Source: Alphaproteobacteria bacterium
GTDB taxonomy: Bacteria > Pseudomonadota > Alphaproteobacteria > Rhizobiales > Aestuariivirgaceae
Length of the DNA: 62,433 nt
Direction of reading: 5' to 3'
NCBI GenBank assembly: GCA_028868695.1
Contig: JAGWTZ010000013.1
Location: forward strand, 1 to 62,433
The translations under genes and the position numbers were made by a program. The notes below the pieces were generated by a model, which ran no database searches, was not told the DNA's origin, and worked only from the letters and a program-made list of their open reading frames with translations. Positions 15,994 through 24,683 of the stretch are shown here, piece by piece. Every line of letters starts with the position of its first letter. Position 1 is the stretch's first letter.

Positions 15994-18968
15994 GGCTCAC
16001 CTGCCAGGCGCCATTCGAGATAGCGCGAGAGATGGTCATAGTCGGTTTCATCAGCCTCCTTGAACACACGCAGGCGCGGCACATAGGACGTGTCAGGCTG
16101 GCGGTAGAAACCCAGGAGAGACTTGAAGCCCGCAAGGTGCGTTTCGGCCTGCCCCTCAAGATCCTCACCTGCCGCCAGCGCAGGGCGCAGCTTCAGGCCC
16201 TCGCGGCCACCGCCAATGCGCAGATAGAGCGCCTCGGCGACACTCTTGGGCGCCATGGGCGCAAAGCCGCCATGGCGCAGGATCGCCGCCTCCAGCGTCA
16301 ATTGCGGGCTGAGGCCTGTTTTCACCTGATCCTCACTGGGGATGGCGCCGGTCTTGTAGTCAATAAGCCGCGCCCTGCCGCCTTCCATGATGTCGATGCG
16401 GTCGGCCCTTGCTGTCAGGCGATGTTCCACGCCGCCAATGTCAAAGGTGATGGCGCCATTCTGCTCGGCATGGATAGCCAGCAGGCCGGGCTTCAAGCCC
16501 TGCTCCTGTTCCGCCAGCCAATGGGCTATGCGCTCGAATTGTGGCCACCAGAAATTCCGCACTTCAGGGGTGATGGCGAGTTGCGCAAAAAGCTGGCGGC
16601 CGGCCTCGATCAGGCTTTGCCCATCCTTGGCCTGCGCCTTGTTCCACACTGCAATGGCATCGTGGAACAGGCTGCCGCGCAGGGCGGCATCTGGCGACAG
16701 GCCGAATTCCGGCAGGGGCTGCAGTTTCAGGATGCGCCGCGCATAGATGGCATAGGGGTCCCGCACCAGGCGCTCCACGTCGGTGACGCTGAAGCGCGTG
16801 GGCCTTGCGGCAATGGGCGGGCATGGCTTGGGGCGGCTGAGCGGCACCTTGATGGGAACGGAACCATCAACCGCCTGGAGGGATTTCGCCCAAGCTTCCC
16901 AAGCCGGTGCAGGAAGCGCTGAATTGCCAAGGCCTGCGGCCACCAGCACAGTCTTGAGGCGCAGCAGCCAGCGCGAAGGTGCTGCGGGTGCACCACCGAG
17001 CCGCCTCGCACAGGTGAGGATCACTTGCGGGCTTGCAAAGCCTTGTTCGAAATCATGGGCGGCAAGGCCAATGTCCTTTTCCGGCTGCGGCAGGCCAAGC
17101 TTGTCGCGCATCGGGCGGTTCAGCCAGGCGCCCGTGTCCGGCTGGGCCGGCCAGACAGTCTCATTGAGCCCGCCAAGCATCACAAGGTCAAACGGCAGGA
17201 GCCGCGCTTCAAGCGTGCCGAGAATTTCCAGGCGCGGATGGCTTTGCCCCAGCGGTGGCGCAGGCGTGGCGCGCAACAGGTTCTGGGCCAGCAAGGCCGC
17301 CTCGTAATGGCCAGTGGTTCCGGCATCGTTCAGGCCTGAGAGTTCATCCCAGAAGCCGGTCAGCGCCTCATCGTCACGGTTGCCTTCGCCGGCTTCGCCG
17401 CAGGCCTGCTGCAAAATCCGGGCAAAGGCTTGAACCCATGAGGCGAAGCTGGCCGCGCCAGATGAAAGCGGCAACAGCAGCTCATCAATGCGTTGCGCCA
17501 GAGCGGCAATGGCCACCCAATCCGCTTCGGTGAGCGCTGAGACCAGCGGATGAGCATGGCTGTTTTGCGCATGCGTTGCCCTGGCGAGGGCCACGCGGCC
17601 CACAAGGCCTGCCTGATCATCACTCAAATCAAAGCCACGCAGTGCGGCAATCTCAAGATTGCGCAAGGCGGCGGCATCACTGCCAAGGTTCACCAGCGGA
17701 TGATGCAGGAATGCCATCACACTTTGGGGCGTCAGACCCGCGAGGCTTGCCTCGAGCAGCAGATCCATCGCTGAACCGCGCAGCGTTGCAGCAAGGCTGC
17801 GCCCGGCGCTGTCGGCTATGTCGATGTGCCAGCGGCCCAGCTCTGCCGCCACGCGGGTGGCGAGGTCACGGTCCGGTGTCACCAGCGCTGCGGTGCGGCC
17901 CGGATGTTCCAAAGTCTCGCGCAGCATGAGCGCGATGGCCCGGGCCTCAAGATGGCGGTCTGCCGCTTCCACAAGGCTGAGGCCCGCAAGGCCGCGGCCC
18001 AGCTCCCCGGCAACGCCCGGCAATTTCCCATGCCAGACTTCCGCCGTGGCCGAGGGGCGCAACATCTCGGATGCGAGCAGGTTGCGCCCGGTTTCAACGC
18101 TGCCCAAGCGCGTGACTTCCCCGCGCCTGATGCCGAGATCGGCCAAAAGCTGCTTCAAGGCAAATTGGGCGTGTTCCTGCGGCAGCACATCCCAGGATGC
18201 GTCATCCATCAGCTGGTCAAGGCCGGGCAGAATGATGGCCCCTTGCGGATGCCTTGCAATGGCGCCCAGCAGCGAACGGGTGGCGGGGATGGTGCCTGTC
18301 GATCCTGCGGCAATGACTGGGCCGTGATGACCGCCCTTCGCGATCCGCTGCGCCTCACGCCGGATCATGGCGCTGCGCCGCGCCGCGCCGCCCATGGTTC
18401 CGCGCGCCTTGTGCAACGCGGGCAAGTGTTCACTCAACAGTTCCAAAAGGCTGAGGATGGCGCCGCGATGTTCAGAGAGGTCCACATCATAGGCATCCTT
18501 TAGCCGGGCGAAGTCAATCTCCTGGGTTTCCAGCGTGATGACGAGTTCATTCAGGCTCTTGGCAAGGCCCAGGCGCTGCACTGGCGAGGCGGCGATTTCC
18601 TGCGCAAAGCCGATATGGGTGTTGGCCTTGGCCCATTGCGCAACAAGGCCATTGAGGGCGAGAAGCTGGGCGGCAGGCGGCAAGGCAGGCGGCAGATCGC
18701 CAGACATGCCCTCATCCTGAAGCCTGTCTTCATCGAGATCGCCAATCGGCCTGATGCGCGGCAGCACCAGCGCCTTGGCGCCGCTCTTGGCGCGCAGGAC
18801 TTCCGCGAAGCGGCGGGTTGCGCGGCGGGTGGGCAGCAGAATGGTCCAGGCGGAGAGCGGAGGCCCATCACCCTCAACTGGAAAGCCGGCCAAAACCTCA
18901 TCCGCCAGCCGGTGCAGGAAGCCTGCGCCTGCCGCAATGGTGCGCACGCGTGGCAGGCGGACGCTCAT
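15990..18968 (-). CDS. addB: Double-strand break repair protein AddB
   Basis: AddB is the second subunit of the AddAB end-resection complex. At 992 residues it matches the alphaproteobacterial AddB form. It has an inactive helicase-like N-terminal part and a C-terminal RecB-like nuclease domain with RLIDYKTGAIPSEDQ. The iron-sulfur cysteine cluster known from Bacillus AddB is not evident. addB is immediately preceded by the MurU-like gene (one base apart) and overlaps addA by four bases, forming a tight run of five - strand genes from the tsaE fusion to addA. Confidence 0.92.
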   Translation of the reverse strand: MSVRLPRVRTIAAGAGFLHRLADEVLAGFPVEGDGPPLSAWTILLPTRRATRRFAEVLRAKSGAKALVLPRIRPIGDLDEDRLQDEGMSGDLPPALPPAAQLLALNGLVAQWAKANTHIGFAQEIAASPVQRLGLAKSLNELVITLETQEIDFARLKDAYDVDLSEHRGAILSLLELLSEHLPALHKARGTMGGAARRSAMIRREAQRIAKGGHHGPVIAAGSTGTIPATRSLLGAIARHPQGAIILPGLDQLMDDASWDVLPQEHAQFALKQLLADLGIRRGEVTRLGSVETGRNLLASEMLRPSATAEVWHGKLPGVAGELGRGLAGLSLVEAADRHLEARAIALMLRETLEHPGRTAALVTPDRDLATRVAAELGRWHIDIADSAGRSLAATLRGSAMDLLLEASLAGLTPQSVMAFLHHPLVNLGSDAAALRNLEIAALRGFDLSDDQAGLVGRVALARATHAQNSHAHPLVSALTEADWVAIAALAQRIDELLLPLSSGAASFASWVQAFARILQQACGEAGEGNRDDEALTGFWDELSGLNDAGTTGHYEAALLAQNLLRATPAPPLGQSHPRLEILGTLEARLLPFDLVMLGGLNETVWPAQPDTGAWLNRPMRDKLGLPQPEKDIGLAAHDFEQGFASPQVILTCARRLGGAPAAPSRWLLRLKTVLVAAGLGNSALPAPAWEAWAKSLQAVDGSVPIKVPLSRPKPCPPIAARPTRFSVTDVERLVRDPYAIYARRILKLQPLPEFGLSPDAALRGSLFHDAIAVWNKAQAKDGQSLIEAGRQLFAQLAITPEVRNFWWPQFERIAHWLAEQEQGLKPGLLAIHAEQNGAITFDIGGVEHRLTARADRIDIMEGGRARLIDYKTGAIPSEDQVKTGLSPQLTLEAAILRHGGFAPMAPKSVAEALYLRIGGGREGLKLRPALAAGEDLEGQAETHLAGFKSLLGFYRQPDTSYVPRLRVFKEADETDYDHLSRYLEWRLAGEP

Positions 18969-18969
18969 T

Positions 18970-19677
18970 TCAGCTGCCCTTCAAATAGGCTTCGGCCTGG
19001 CCGATGGCATCAGGCGTGCCCACATGCAGCCAGTGGCCCGCATGCCGCACGCCAAAAAGGCGGCCCGCCGCAATGGCCTTGTTCCACAGCGCATTCATCG
19101 AGAACTTGCCTTCGGCCACGCCGTCAAACAGGCGCGGGTGCACCAGATAGCCGCCGATATAGACGAGGCCATCCGCAGTGTTGCGGCTCAGGCGGCCATC
19201 CCCGTCCATGGCGAAATCACCATGGCCGTCATAGCCCGTGGTTTGCGATGGGTGGCAAAGGAGCAAAAGGCAATCCATGCGCGCATCATTCCAGGTTTCG
19301 GCCAGGCGCTGCAAGCCCGGCGTGCCCTGCTCGGTCCAGAAGCAATCGCTGTTCATCACATAGAAGGGCTTGTCCCCCAGCAGGGGCAAGGCGCGGACGA
19401 TTCCGCCGCCGGTTTCCAGCACCGCGTCAGTCTCATCCGAGACAACGACGCGCGGGCGGGGAACGCCGCGCGCCCAGGCCTCGATCTGCTCCGGCAGATA
19501 GTGCTTGTTGACCACTGCGGTTTCAACACCGGCGGCCACCAGCTTTTCAAGGCCATAGTCAATGATGCGCTTGCCCGCCACCTTGAGCAGCGGCTTGGGC
19601 GTGTGTTCGGTCAAGGGCCGCATGCGCTGGCCGAGACCGGCTGCGAGGATCATCGCGTGGCTGGGGCGGGTGGGCAT
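18970..19677 (-). CDS. murU: Nucleotidyltransferase, probable N-acetylmuramate 1-phosphate uridylyltransferase
   Basis: This sugar-phosphate nucleotidyltransferase has 235 residues. The GT-A style N-terminal signature LAAGLGQRMRPLT with TPKPLL covers residues 11-31, and a metal-binding NSDCFW segment lies mid-protein. The closest functional match I recognise is MurU, which makes UDP-MurNAc from MurNAc 1-phosphate in peptidoglycan recycling and bypasses early cell-wall synthesis. The neighbour just upstream carries an AmgK-like sugar kinase domain that would supply MurNAc 1-phosphate, which supports this reading. Its start touches the stop of that fusion gene. Another sugar-1-phosphate substrate cannot be excluded. 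Confidence 0.75.
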   Translation of the reverse strand: MPTRPSHAMILAAGLGQRMRPLTEHTPKPLLKVAGKRIIDYGLEKLVAAGVETAVVNKHYLPEQIEAWARGVPRPRVVVSDETDAVLETGGGIVRALPLLGDKPFYVMNSDCFWTEQGTPGLQRLAETWNDARMDCLLLLCHPSQTTGYDGHGDFAMDGDGRLSRNTADGLVYIGGYLVHPRLFDGVAEGKFSMNALWNKAIAAGRLFGVRHAGHWLHVGTPDAIGQAEAYLKGS

Positions 19678-21188
19678 CAGGCCTTGCCGATTTCCAGAGC
19701 GGCAGGCATGTGGCGTTCATACCATTGGCGCAGGCCCTGCAAGGCAAGGTGTTGCAGCCCGCGCGCCAAATAGCGCGACACGCGCGGCATGTGCTGGAGA
19801 TATTGTGGCTTGCCGTCACGCATGTTGAGGCGGGCGAAGATGCCGAGAATCTTGGTGGCGCGCTGCGCGCCGAGGATGGCATAGGCGCGGGCGAAACCCG
19901 CTTCATCAAAGCTTCCCTGCGCATGGCGCAAGGCCACATAGTGGGCAAAGAGCCTGTCCGCGAAATCAAAGGCAATGTCGACGCGCGCATCCTGCAACAT
20001 GGAAGCAAGATCATAGGCCGGGTGGCCGAGCAGCGCATCCTGCGTGTCAATCAGGCCAACGCGCTTGAGGCCCCGGCGTTCCGGCAGCCAGATCAGGTTG
20101 GGCGAATGATAATCGCGCAACACCCAGACAGGCTTTTGCGCCACAGTGAAGGGAAGAACCTCGCGCCAGGCAGCGGCAAAACTTTCATTCAGGCTCTCGG
20201 GCGCCTTGGTCTTGTGCACATGGACATGAAACCATGACGGCAGGAGATCAACCTCAATCAGCTGCGCTTCCTGATCATAGCTTGGCATCTGGTGGGGCTT
20301 GGCGCCGCGCACCGGCACCGTGGCGGGCCAATCGCGCACGGCCATGTCCGCTAGAACTTCCACAGCGGCGCGCATCGGCTGTTCCATGTCCTCACCCCGG
20401 CGCATCATCGGCGCATAGACAGCGCTGCCCAGATCCTCAATCAGCGCCAGGCCCTTGGCAGTATCACACGCATAAACCTGCGGCGCGCCATAGCCCATGG
20501 AAACGAGTTGGTCATTCACCGCCACAACAGCCGTGATGCCCTCGGCAAGATGGGCGATGGCGCTGTAGGGCTTGCCATCCTTCACCGGCGGACCATCGGG
20601 GCGCTGCGGCATGTCCATGAGGATAACTTCGCGCGCGCCCTCAATCACTTTCTCATAGCGGCGGGAGGAGGCATCGCCATCCAGAAAGCGCCGCGTGGCG
20701 GGGTCAACGCCCTGCGCTTCGAGGAAGGCCTCAATCTCGGCATTGCGGGCAAGCGCCGGACCCCAGGCGCCCTTGGCGCTGATCATGATGCTGCGGCTTT
20801 CGCCATGGCCGGAAAATTCCAGCAGCAGCGTATCCTGAGACAGCGTTTCCATGGCGTGGCTGGGCCATTCGGCGAGAATGAGATGGCTTGCCGCCAGTTC
20901 ATCAAGCCCAAGCTCCAGCACCTCTTCCGGGCTGCGCAGGCGGTACAAGTCCACATGGGCGACGGGCAGGCGCGTATTGTCATAAGTCTGGATGAGGGCG
21001 AAACTCGGGCTTGGCACATCAAATTCCGGCACGGCCGGGGCCAGCGCCTTGATGAAGGCGCGGGCAAAAGTGGATTTGCCGGCGCCGAGATCACCCTTCA
21101 GCAAGATCACAAAGCCGGGCCGGGCAAAAAGCGAGAGGGTTCTGGCCAGAACTTCGGTGGCATGCGGCGAGGCGGATTGGAAGATCAT
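19677..21188 (-). CDS. TsaE / AmgK-like phosphotransferase fusion protein
   Basis: This is a 503-residue fusion. Residues 1 to about 150 are TsaE, the ATPase that turns over the tRNA threonylcarbamoyladenosine complex, with Walker A GDLGAGKST (32-40) and a HVDLYRL segment. Residues from about 170 on form an aminoglycoside-phosphotransferase-fold kinase, with catalytic loop VLRDYHSPNL and metal loop LIDTQDALLG. These resemble AmgK, which phosphorylates MurNAc at C1. Such TsaE-phosphotransferase fusions are known in rhizobial genomes. The gene lies three bases after divL and is coupled to the MurU-like gene, its likely metabolic partner. Confidence 0.88.
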   Translation of the reverse strand: MIFQSASPHATEVLARTLSLFARPGFVILLKGDLGAGKSTFARAFIKALAPAVPEFDVPSPSFALIQTYDNTRLPVAHVDLYRLRSPEEVLELGLDELAASHLILAEWPSHAMETLSQDTLLLEFSGHGESRSIMISAKGAWGPALARNAEIEAFLEAQGVDPATRRFLDGDASSRRYEKVIEGAREVILMDMPQRPDGPPVKDGKPYSAIAHLAEGITAVVAVNDQLVSMGYGAPQVYACDTAKGLALIEDLGSAVYAPMMRRGEDMEQPMRAAVEVLADMAVRDWPATVPVRGAKPHQMPSYDQEAQLIEVDLLPSWFHVHVHKTKAPESLNESFAAAWREVLPFTVAQKPVWVLRDYHSPNLIWLPERRGLKRVGLIDTQDALLGHPAYDLASMLQDARVDIAFDFADRLFAHYVALRHAQGSFDEAGFARAYAILGAQRATKILGIFARLNMRDGKPQYLQHMPRVSRYLARGLQHLALQGLRQWYERHMPAALEIGKA

Positions 21189-21191
21189 GGC

Positions 21192-23657
21192 TCAGGCCGC
21201 AGACGAATTGAGGGCCGGGCGCGCCGCCTTGGCGGGGCCAGCAACAGGCAAGGTGCAAACCACGGTGGTGCCCTGCTCCAGCTTCGAGATCAGCGAGACC
21301 CGCCCGCCATGCAGCTCAGTGAAGCTCTTCACCAAGGCCAGGCCCAGGCCGGGGCCGCGGTGGCTGCCGGGCGCGGGCTTGGACTGGAAGCGCTCAAACA
21401 CCTTGCGCTGGAATTCCGGGTCAATGCCACGGCCGGCATCGGCCACCCAGATTTGCAACATCTCGCCTTGGCGGCGCGCGCCCATGCGCACTTTCGCACC
21501 CTGGGGCGAGAAGCCGATGGCATTGGACAGGAGATTCCCCAGCACCTGTTCGAGACGGTTGGGGTCTCCCACCAGCGTCGAGACATCGGAGGCCATTTCG
21601 ATCGACAGGTCGATCTGCCGCTTTTCAAGCGTGAGCACGAATTTCTCGGCGGTTCTTTCAAGCAGGCTTGCCACATCAATTTGCGCCAGCTTCAACTCCA
21701 TCTGGCCGGCATCAATGGCTGAAAGATCAATGATCGCGTCAATAATGGATTTGAGATCTTCCGAAGAGCGGCGGATGGCGCCGATATATTCCGCCTGCTT
21801 CTTGCTGAGCGTGCCCATCAGCCCAAGCTCCAGCGCCTCGGAGAAGCCGATGATGCTGTTGAGCGGCGTGCGCACTTCATAGGACACATTGGCAAGAATG
21901 CTGTTCTTCAGCCGGTCGGCGGCTTCCAAGGCCTCAGCCCGGTCCTGCAGCGCGCGCTCGGCGCGCACCGCGTCGGATACATCTGTGAAAGTGAGCAGCG
22001 CATTGCCATCCGGCAGCGGCACGGCGCGGTAGCGCAGCACGCGGTCATCCTGGGTGATGCGGCCTTCATGGGGCTTGCGGTCACCCTCAAGGCCGGTGAC
22101 GCCAAACTTGATGTCGGCCCAGGCGGCGCGGCTGTCGATGCTCAGCGCCGGCAGTTGCGCCAGTTCGTTGACATGCGGCTTCTTGTCGAGGAAGGCGGCC
22201 TCAACCGACCAGAACCTCATGAAGGCCGGGTTGTAAAGGCGCAAGCGGCCATCAGGGCCGGAAAGGGCCACGGCCTCGGCCAGATTGTCGAGCGTCTCAC
22301 GCTGCACTTCGAACAGCTCGTTGTAGCGGCTTTCGAGCTGGTATTCCTTGGTGAGGTTCTCATAGAGATAGGTGATGCCGCCGAAGGGGTGCTGCTCGGC
22401 GATCACCCGCAGGGAACGGCCGTCGGGCAGATACCAATAGTCTTCGCGCGGTTCGATCTTGGAATAGGCCTGAAGTTGCTTGGCGCGCCATTCGCGGTAA
22501 TTGGCCTGTTCCGGCAGCACGCGCTGGCTGCGCAGCCGGTCGAGAATTTCGCCATCGGCCGGCATGTCGTTCAAGAACTTCTCATCAAGCTGCCACAGCG
22601 TCATGAAGGCCTGGTTGTAGAAGCGCAGGCGCTGGTCCGGCCCGAAAATGGCAATCGCCGTGGAAAGCTTGTCCAGTGTCGAGGCATGGGCCTTGATATG
22701 GCGGTCGAGCTCGCGCTCGGCGTCCTCAAGCGGTGTGACATCGATGGCAAAGCAGACGTTGCCACCATCCATGGCCTGCTGGTGGATATTGAAGGCGCGC
22801 AAGCCGCCATGGAAAACGCCGCGGGCGCGGCCAACGATGGATTGCGCCTCATTGGCCTTGCTGCGGTCTATGCCCTCGGGCTTCACCAGAACCTGGTTGC
22901 CCTTGAGCACGGCATCGCCGCTGCCCGCCTCAACGGCGTGGACATAGGCTTGGTTGACCCAGGTGATCTTGTCTTCGCGGTTGGCAAGCCAGATGGGGAA
23001 TGGCGCTGAATCAAGGATGGCGCTCAAACGCTCCACCTGCCGGGTGAGCTTGTGGGCGTCGTAAAGCGTTTCACTGGTTTCCAGCCGCTGGCCAGCCAGC
23101 GGCCGGAAGCGCAGGGTGGACAAGGTGCCTGCGGCGCGACCATCAGCCTCGAGCAAATCGCCCTGCAGTGTCTTGACGCCGAAATTGAAGGGGGCGCCGC
23201 TGGCGCGCAGGGCCGCCATCTCATCCGACAGGCGCAAGGCGGAATCCCGCTCCAGCCAGCTGGCAAAATCAATGATGTGTTCGATGCTGCCGGGCATGGG
23301 CACGGCGCCATGCATGGTGCCCACCATGCGTTCCGGCATCGCCGACGCCCCCGACCAGGTGAGCAGGATTTGCGATTCAGACTGCAAGGCCAGCTCGGCC
23401 TCGTTGAGCTGGTATTCAACTTCACCCAGCCGGCGCTTGGCGGTTTGCAGCACGGCCTCTTGCCGGCGGAGGCGGAAATACAAAAGGGCGGCAGCGCCAA
23501 GCCCCACCGCAGCCAGCCCCATGGGCAGGCCTTGCAGCGCATTCGCATCCATGGCAGCCGCCGGTTGCGTGCTGCCAGACAGAAGCAAGACAGCCATGGC
23601 AAGGCTGCCGGCAACGCTTCGCGGCGCTGACTTCTTGTTGACCCTCACGCGTCCCAC
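21192..23657 (-). CDS. divL: DivL-type PAS sensor kinase with tyrosine at the phospho-acceptor site
   Basis: The 821-residue membrane-bound histidine-kinase homologue has an N-terminal signal or membrane segment and a second hydrophobic helix near residues 45-62. Several PAS domains follow, roughly at residues 205-310, 325-430 and 450-560. Then come a dimerisation domain and a C-terminal HATPase domain with GNLLSNAIGFSP and GLGLALVKSF motifs. The H-box reads NVSYEVRTPLN, so the usual histidine is Y593. This substitution is the hallmark of Caulobacter DivL (Y550), which controls CckA and CtrA in the cell cycle. Location beside tsaE also fits divL of rhizobia. Upstream DNA has TTCACG-N17-TATAGC as a possible promoter and two GANTC sites. 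Confidence 0.88.
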   Translation of the reverse strand: MGRVRVNKKSAPRSVAGSLAMAVLLLSGSTQPAAAMDANALQGLPMGLAAVGLGAAALLYFRLRRQEAVLQTAKRRLGEVEYQLNEAELALQSESQILLTWSGASAMPERMVGTMHGAVPMPGSIEHIIDFASWLERDSALRLSDEMAALRASGAPFNFGVKTLQGDLLEADGRAAGTLSTLRFRPLAGQRLETSETLYDAHKLTRQVERLSAILDSAPFPIWLANREDKITWVNQAYVHAVEAGSGDAVLKGNQVLVKPEGIDRSKANEAQSIVGRARGVFHGGLRAFNIHQQAMDGGNVCFAIDVTPLEDAERELDRHIKAHASTLDKLSTAIAIFGPDQRLRFYNQAFMTLWQLDEKFLNDMPADGEILDRLRSQRVLPEQANYREWRAKQLQAYSKIEPREDYWYLPDGRSLRVIAEQHPFGGITYLYENLTKEYQLESRYNELFEVQRETLDNLAEAVALSGPDGRLRLYNPAFMRFWSVEAAFLDKKPHVNELAQLPALSIDSRAAWADIKFGVTGLEGDRKPHEGRITQDDRVLRYRAVPLPDGNALLTFTDVSDAVRAERALQDRAEALEAADRLKNSILANVSYEVRTPLNSIIGFSEALELGLMGTLSKKQAEYIGAIRRSSEDLKSIIDAIIDLSAIDAGQMELKLAQIDVASLLERTAEKFVLTLEKRQIDLSIEMASDVSTLVGDPNRLEQVLGNLLSNAIGFSPQGAKVRMGARRQGEMLQIWVADAGRGIDPEFQRKVFERFQSKPAPGSHRGPGLGLALVKSFTELHGGRVSLISKLEQGTTVVCTLPVAGPAKAARPALNSSAA

Positions 23658-23773
23658 TATCGCTCCAACCCAGCGGGGGAGGCCGAATCACCTGCACTGC
23701 CCCACAGCCCAGCTATAGACGGGTCTGGCCGCTTCGTGAATCCGGGAGATCAAGCTAAATTGCGGGAGAAAGC

Positions 23774-24676
23774 CTAGCCCAGGGCCTTGGCGGCCTTTTC
23801 AAACTGGCGGGCCAGCAAATCGACGCTCACACCCGCGAATGACTGCACGCCCACCGTCACCTCATTGGGCAACAGGCTGCTGCAGAAAGCCTCAACCTCG
23901 GCGTCCGTCTGCTCCTGCTTGAACCACTGCGTCTTGCACAGGCATTCGCTGGTGTGGAACAAGTGTGGATTGGATTTCTGCACTTCATCCACGAACAGGC
24001 CGTAGAGCATGTATTCGGAAATCTGGATGCGGTTGCGCAGCGAACGGCTCCACTTGCCGCCATAGTTCTGCGCCAACAGCTCACACATCTGCAACACAGT
24101 GGGCCGGTGCCAGGTGACGAAGTTGTCGATGTAACCGTGATAGGTGCCGTTGGCGGCGTCCAGGCGCAGAATGTCCAGGCAGGCCCGCACATATTTGGGA
24201 TTGTTGATCTGATCCAGGGTGGAGCGGCTTTTGCTGCGGTAGAAGCGGAAGCGGCCGTCGCGCGTCAGATCCGCGACATCGAAAGGCTGCAGGAAGAAGG
24301 TGTCCGAGTCACAATAGGCAAGGCCTTCCTCGGAGACTTTCTCGGCGATGCCGATCTTGATCATCTGCTGCAGGTGCCAGCCCAGCGAAACGCCGATGTC
24401 ACGGGACCACCAGACGCTGCGGCCGCCGATGAAGGGAATGTTGAACAACAGCCGCATGCCGCCGGGGGCGACATCATCCGTCAGCCATACTGAGCGGCGC
24501 GGGCCGGCCAAATGCTTGAAGGCCTGATAATGCGGCTTGTCCACCACCACATAGTGATGCCATGGGCCCTTGAGGAACACATCCATGCTGCGGCAGAGAA
24601 GTTCGCAGCGCTGCAAGTCGCCGAGATAGCTTGGCGTGACAAAGGCCCAGCGGACTGGCGCGGCTGCTTCCCCCAT
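23774..24676 (-). CDS. DUF6492-like putative glycosyltransferase
   Basis: This 300-residue cytoplasmic protein is of unproven function. The N-terminus WAFVTPSYLGD, a central YCDSDTFFLQPF (an aspartate motif where GT-A glycosyltransferases bind metal and nucleotide sugar) and the absence of membrane segments suggest a glycosyltransferase-like fold of the DUF6492 type. The YIDNFVTWHRPTV segment is also typical of that group, to my knowledge. It starts seven bases after the GT2 synthase upstream and is probably cotranscribed with it, so it may modify or prime the same glycan. No substrate can be proposed from sequence. Confidence 0.6.
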   Translation of the reverse strand: MGEAAAPVRWAFVTPSYLGDLQRCELLCRSMDVFLKGPWHHYVVVDKPHYQAFKHLAGPRRSVWLTDDVAPGGMRLLFNIPFIGGRSVWWSRDIGVSLGWHLQQMIKIGIAEKVSEEGLAYCDSDTFFLQPFDVADLTRDGRFRFYRSKSRSTLDQINNPKYVRACLDILRLDAANGTYHGYIDNFVTWHRPTVLQMCELLAQNYGGKWSRSLRNRIQISEYMLYGLFVDEVQKSNPHLFHTSECLCKTQWFKQEQTDAEVEAFCSSLLPNEVTVGVQSFAGVSVDLLARQFEKAAKALG

Positions 24677-24683
24677 GTGCCGT

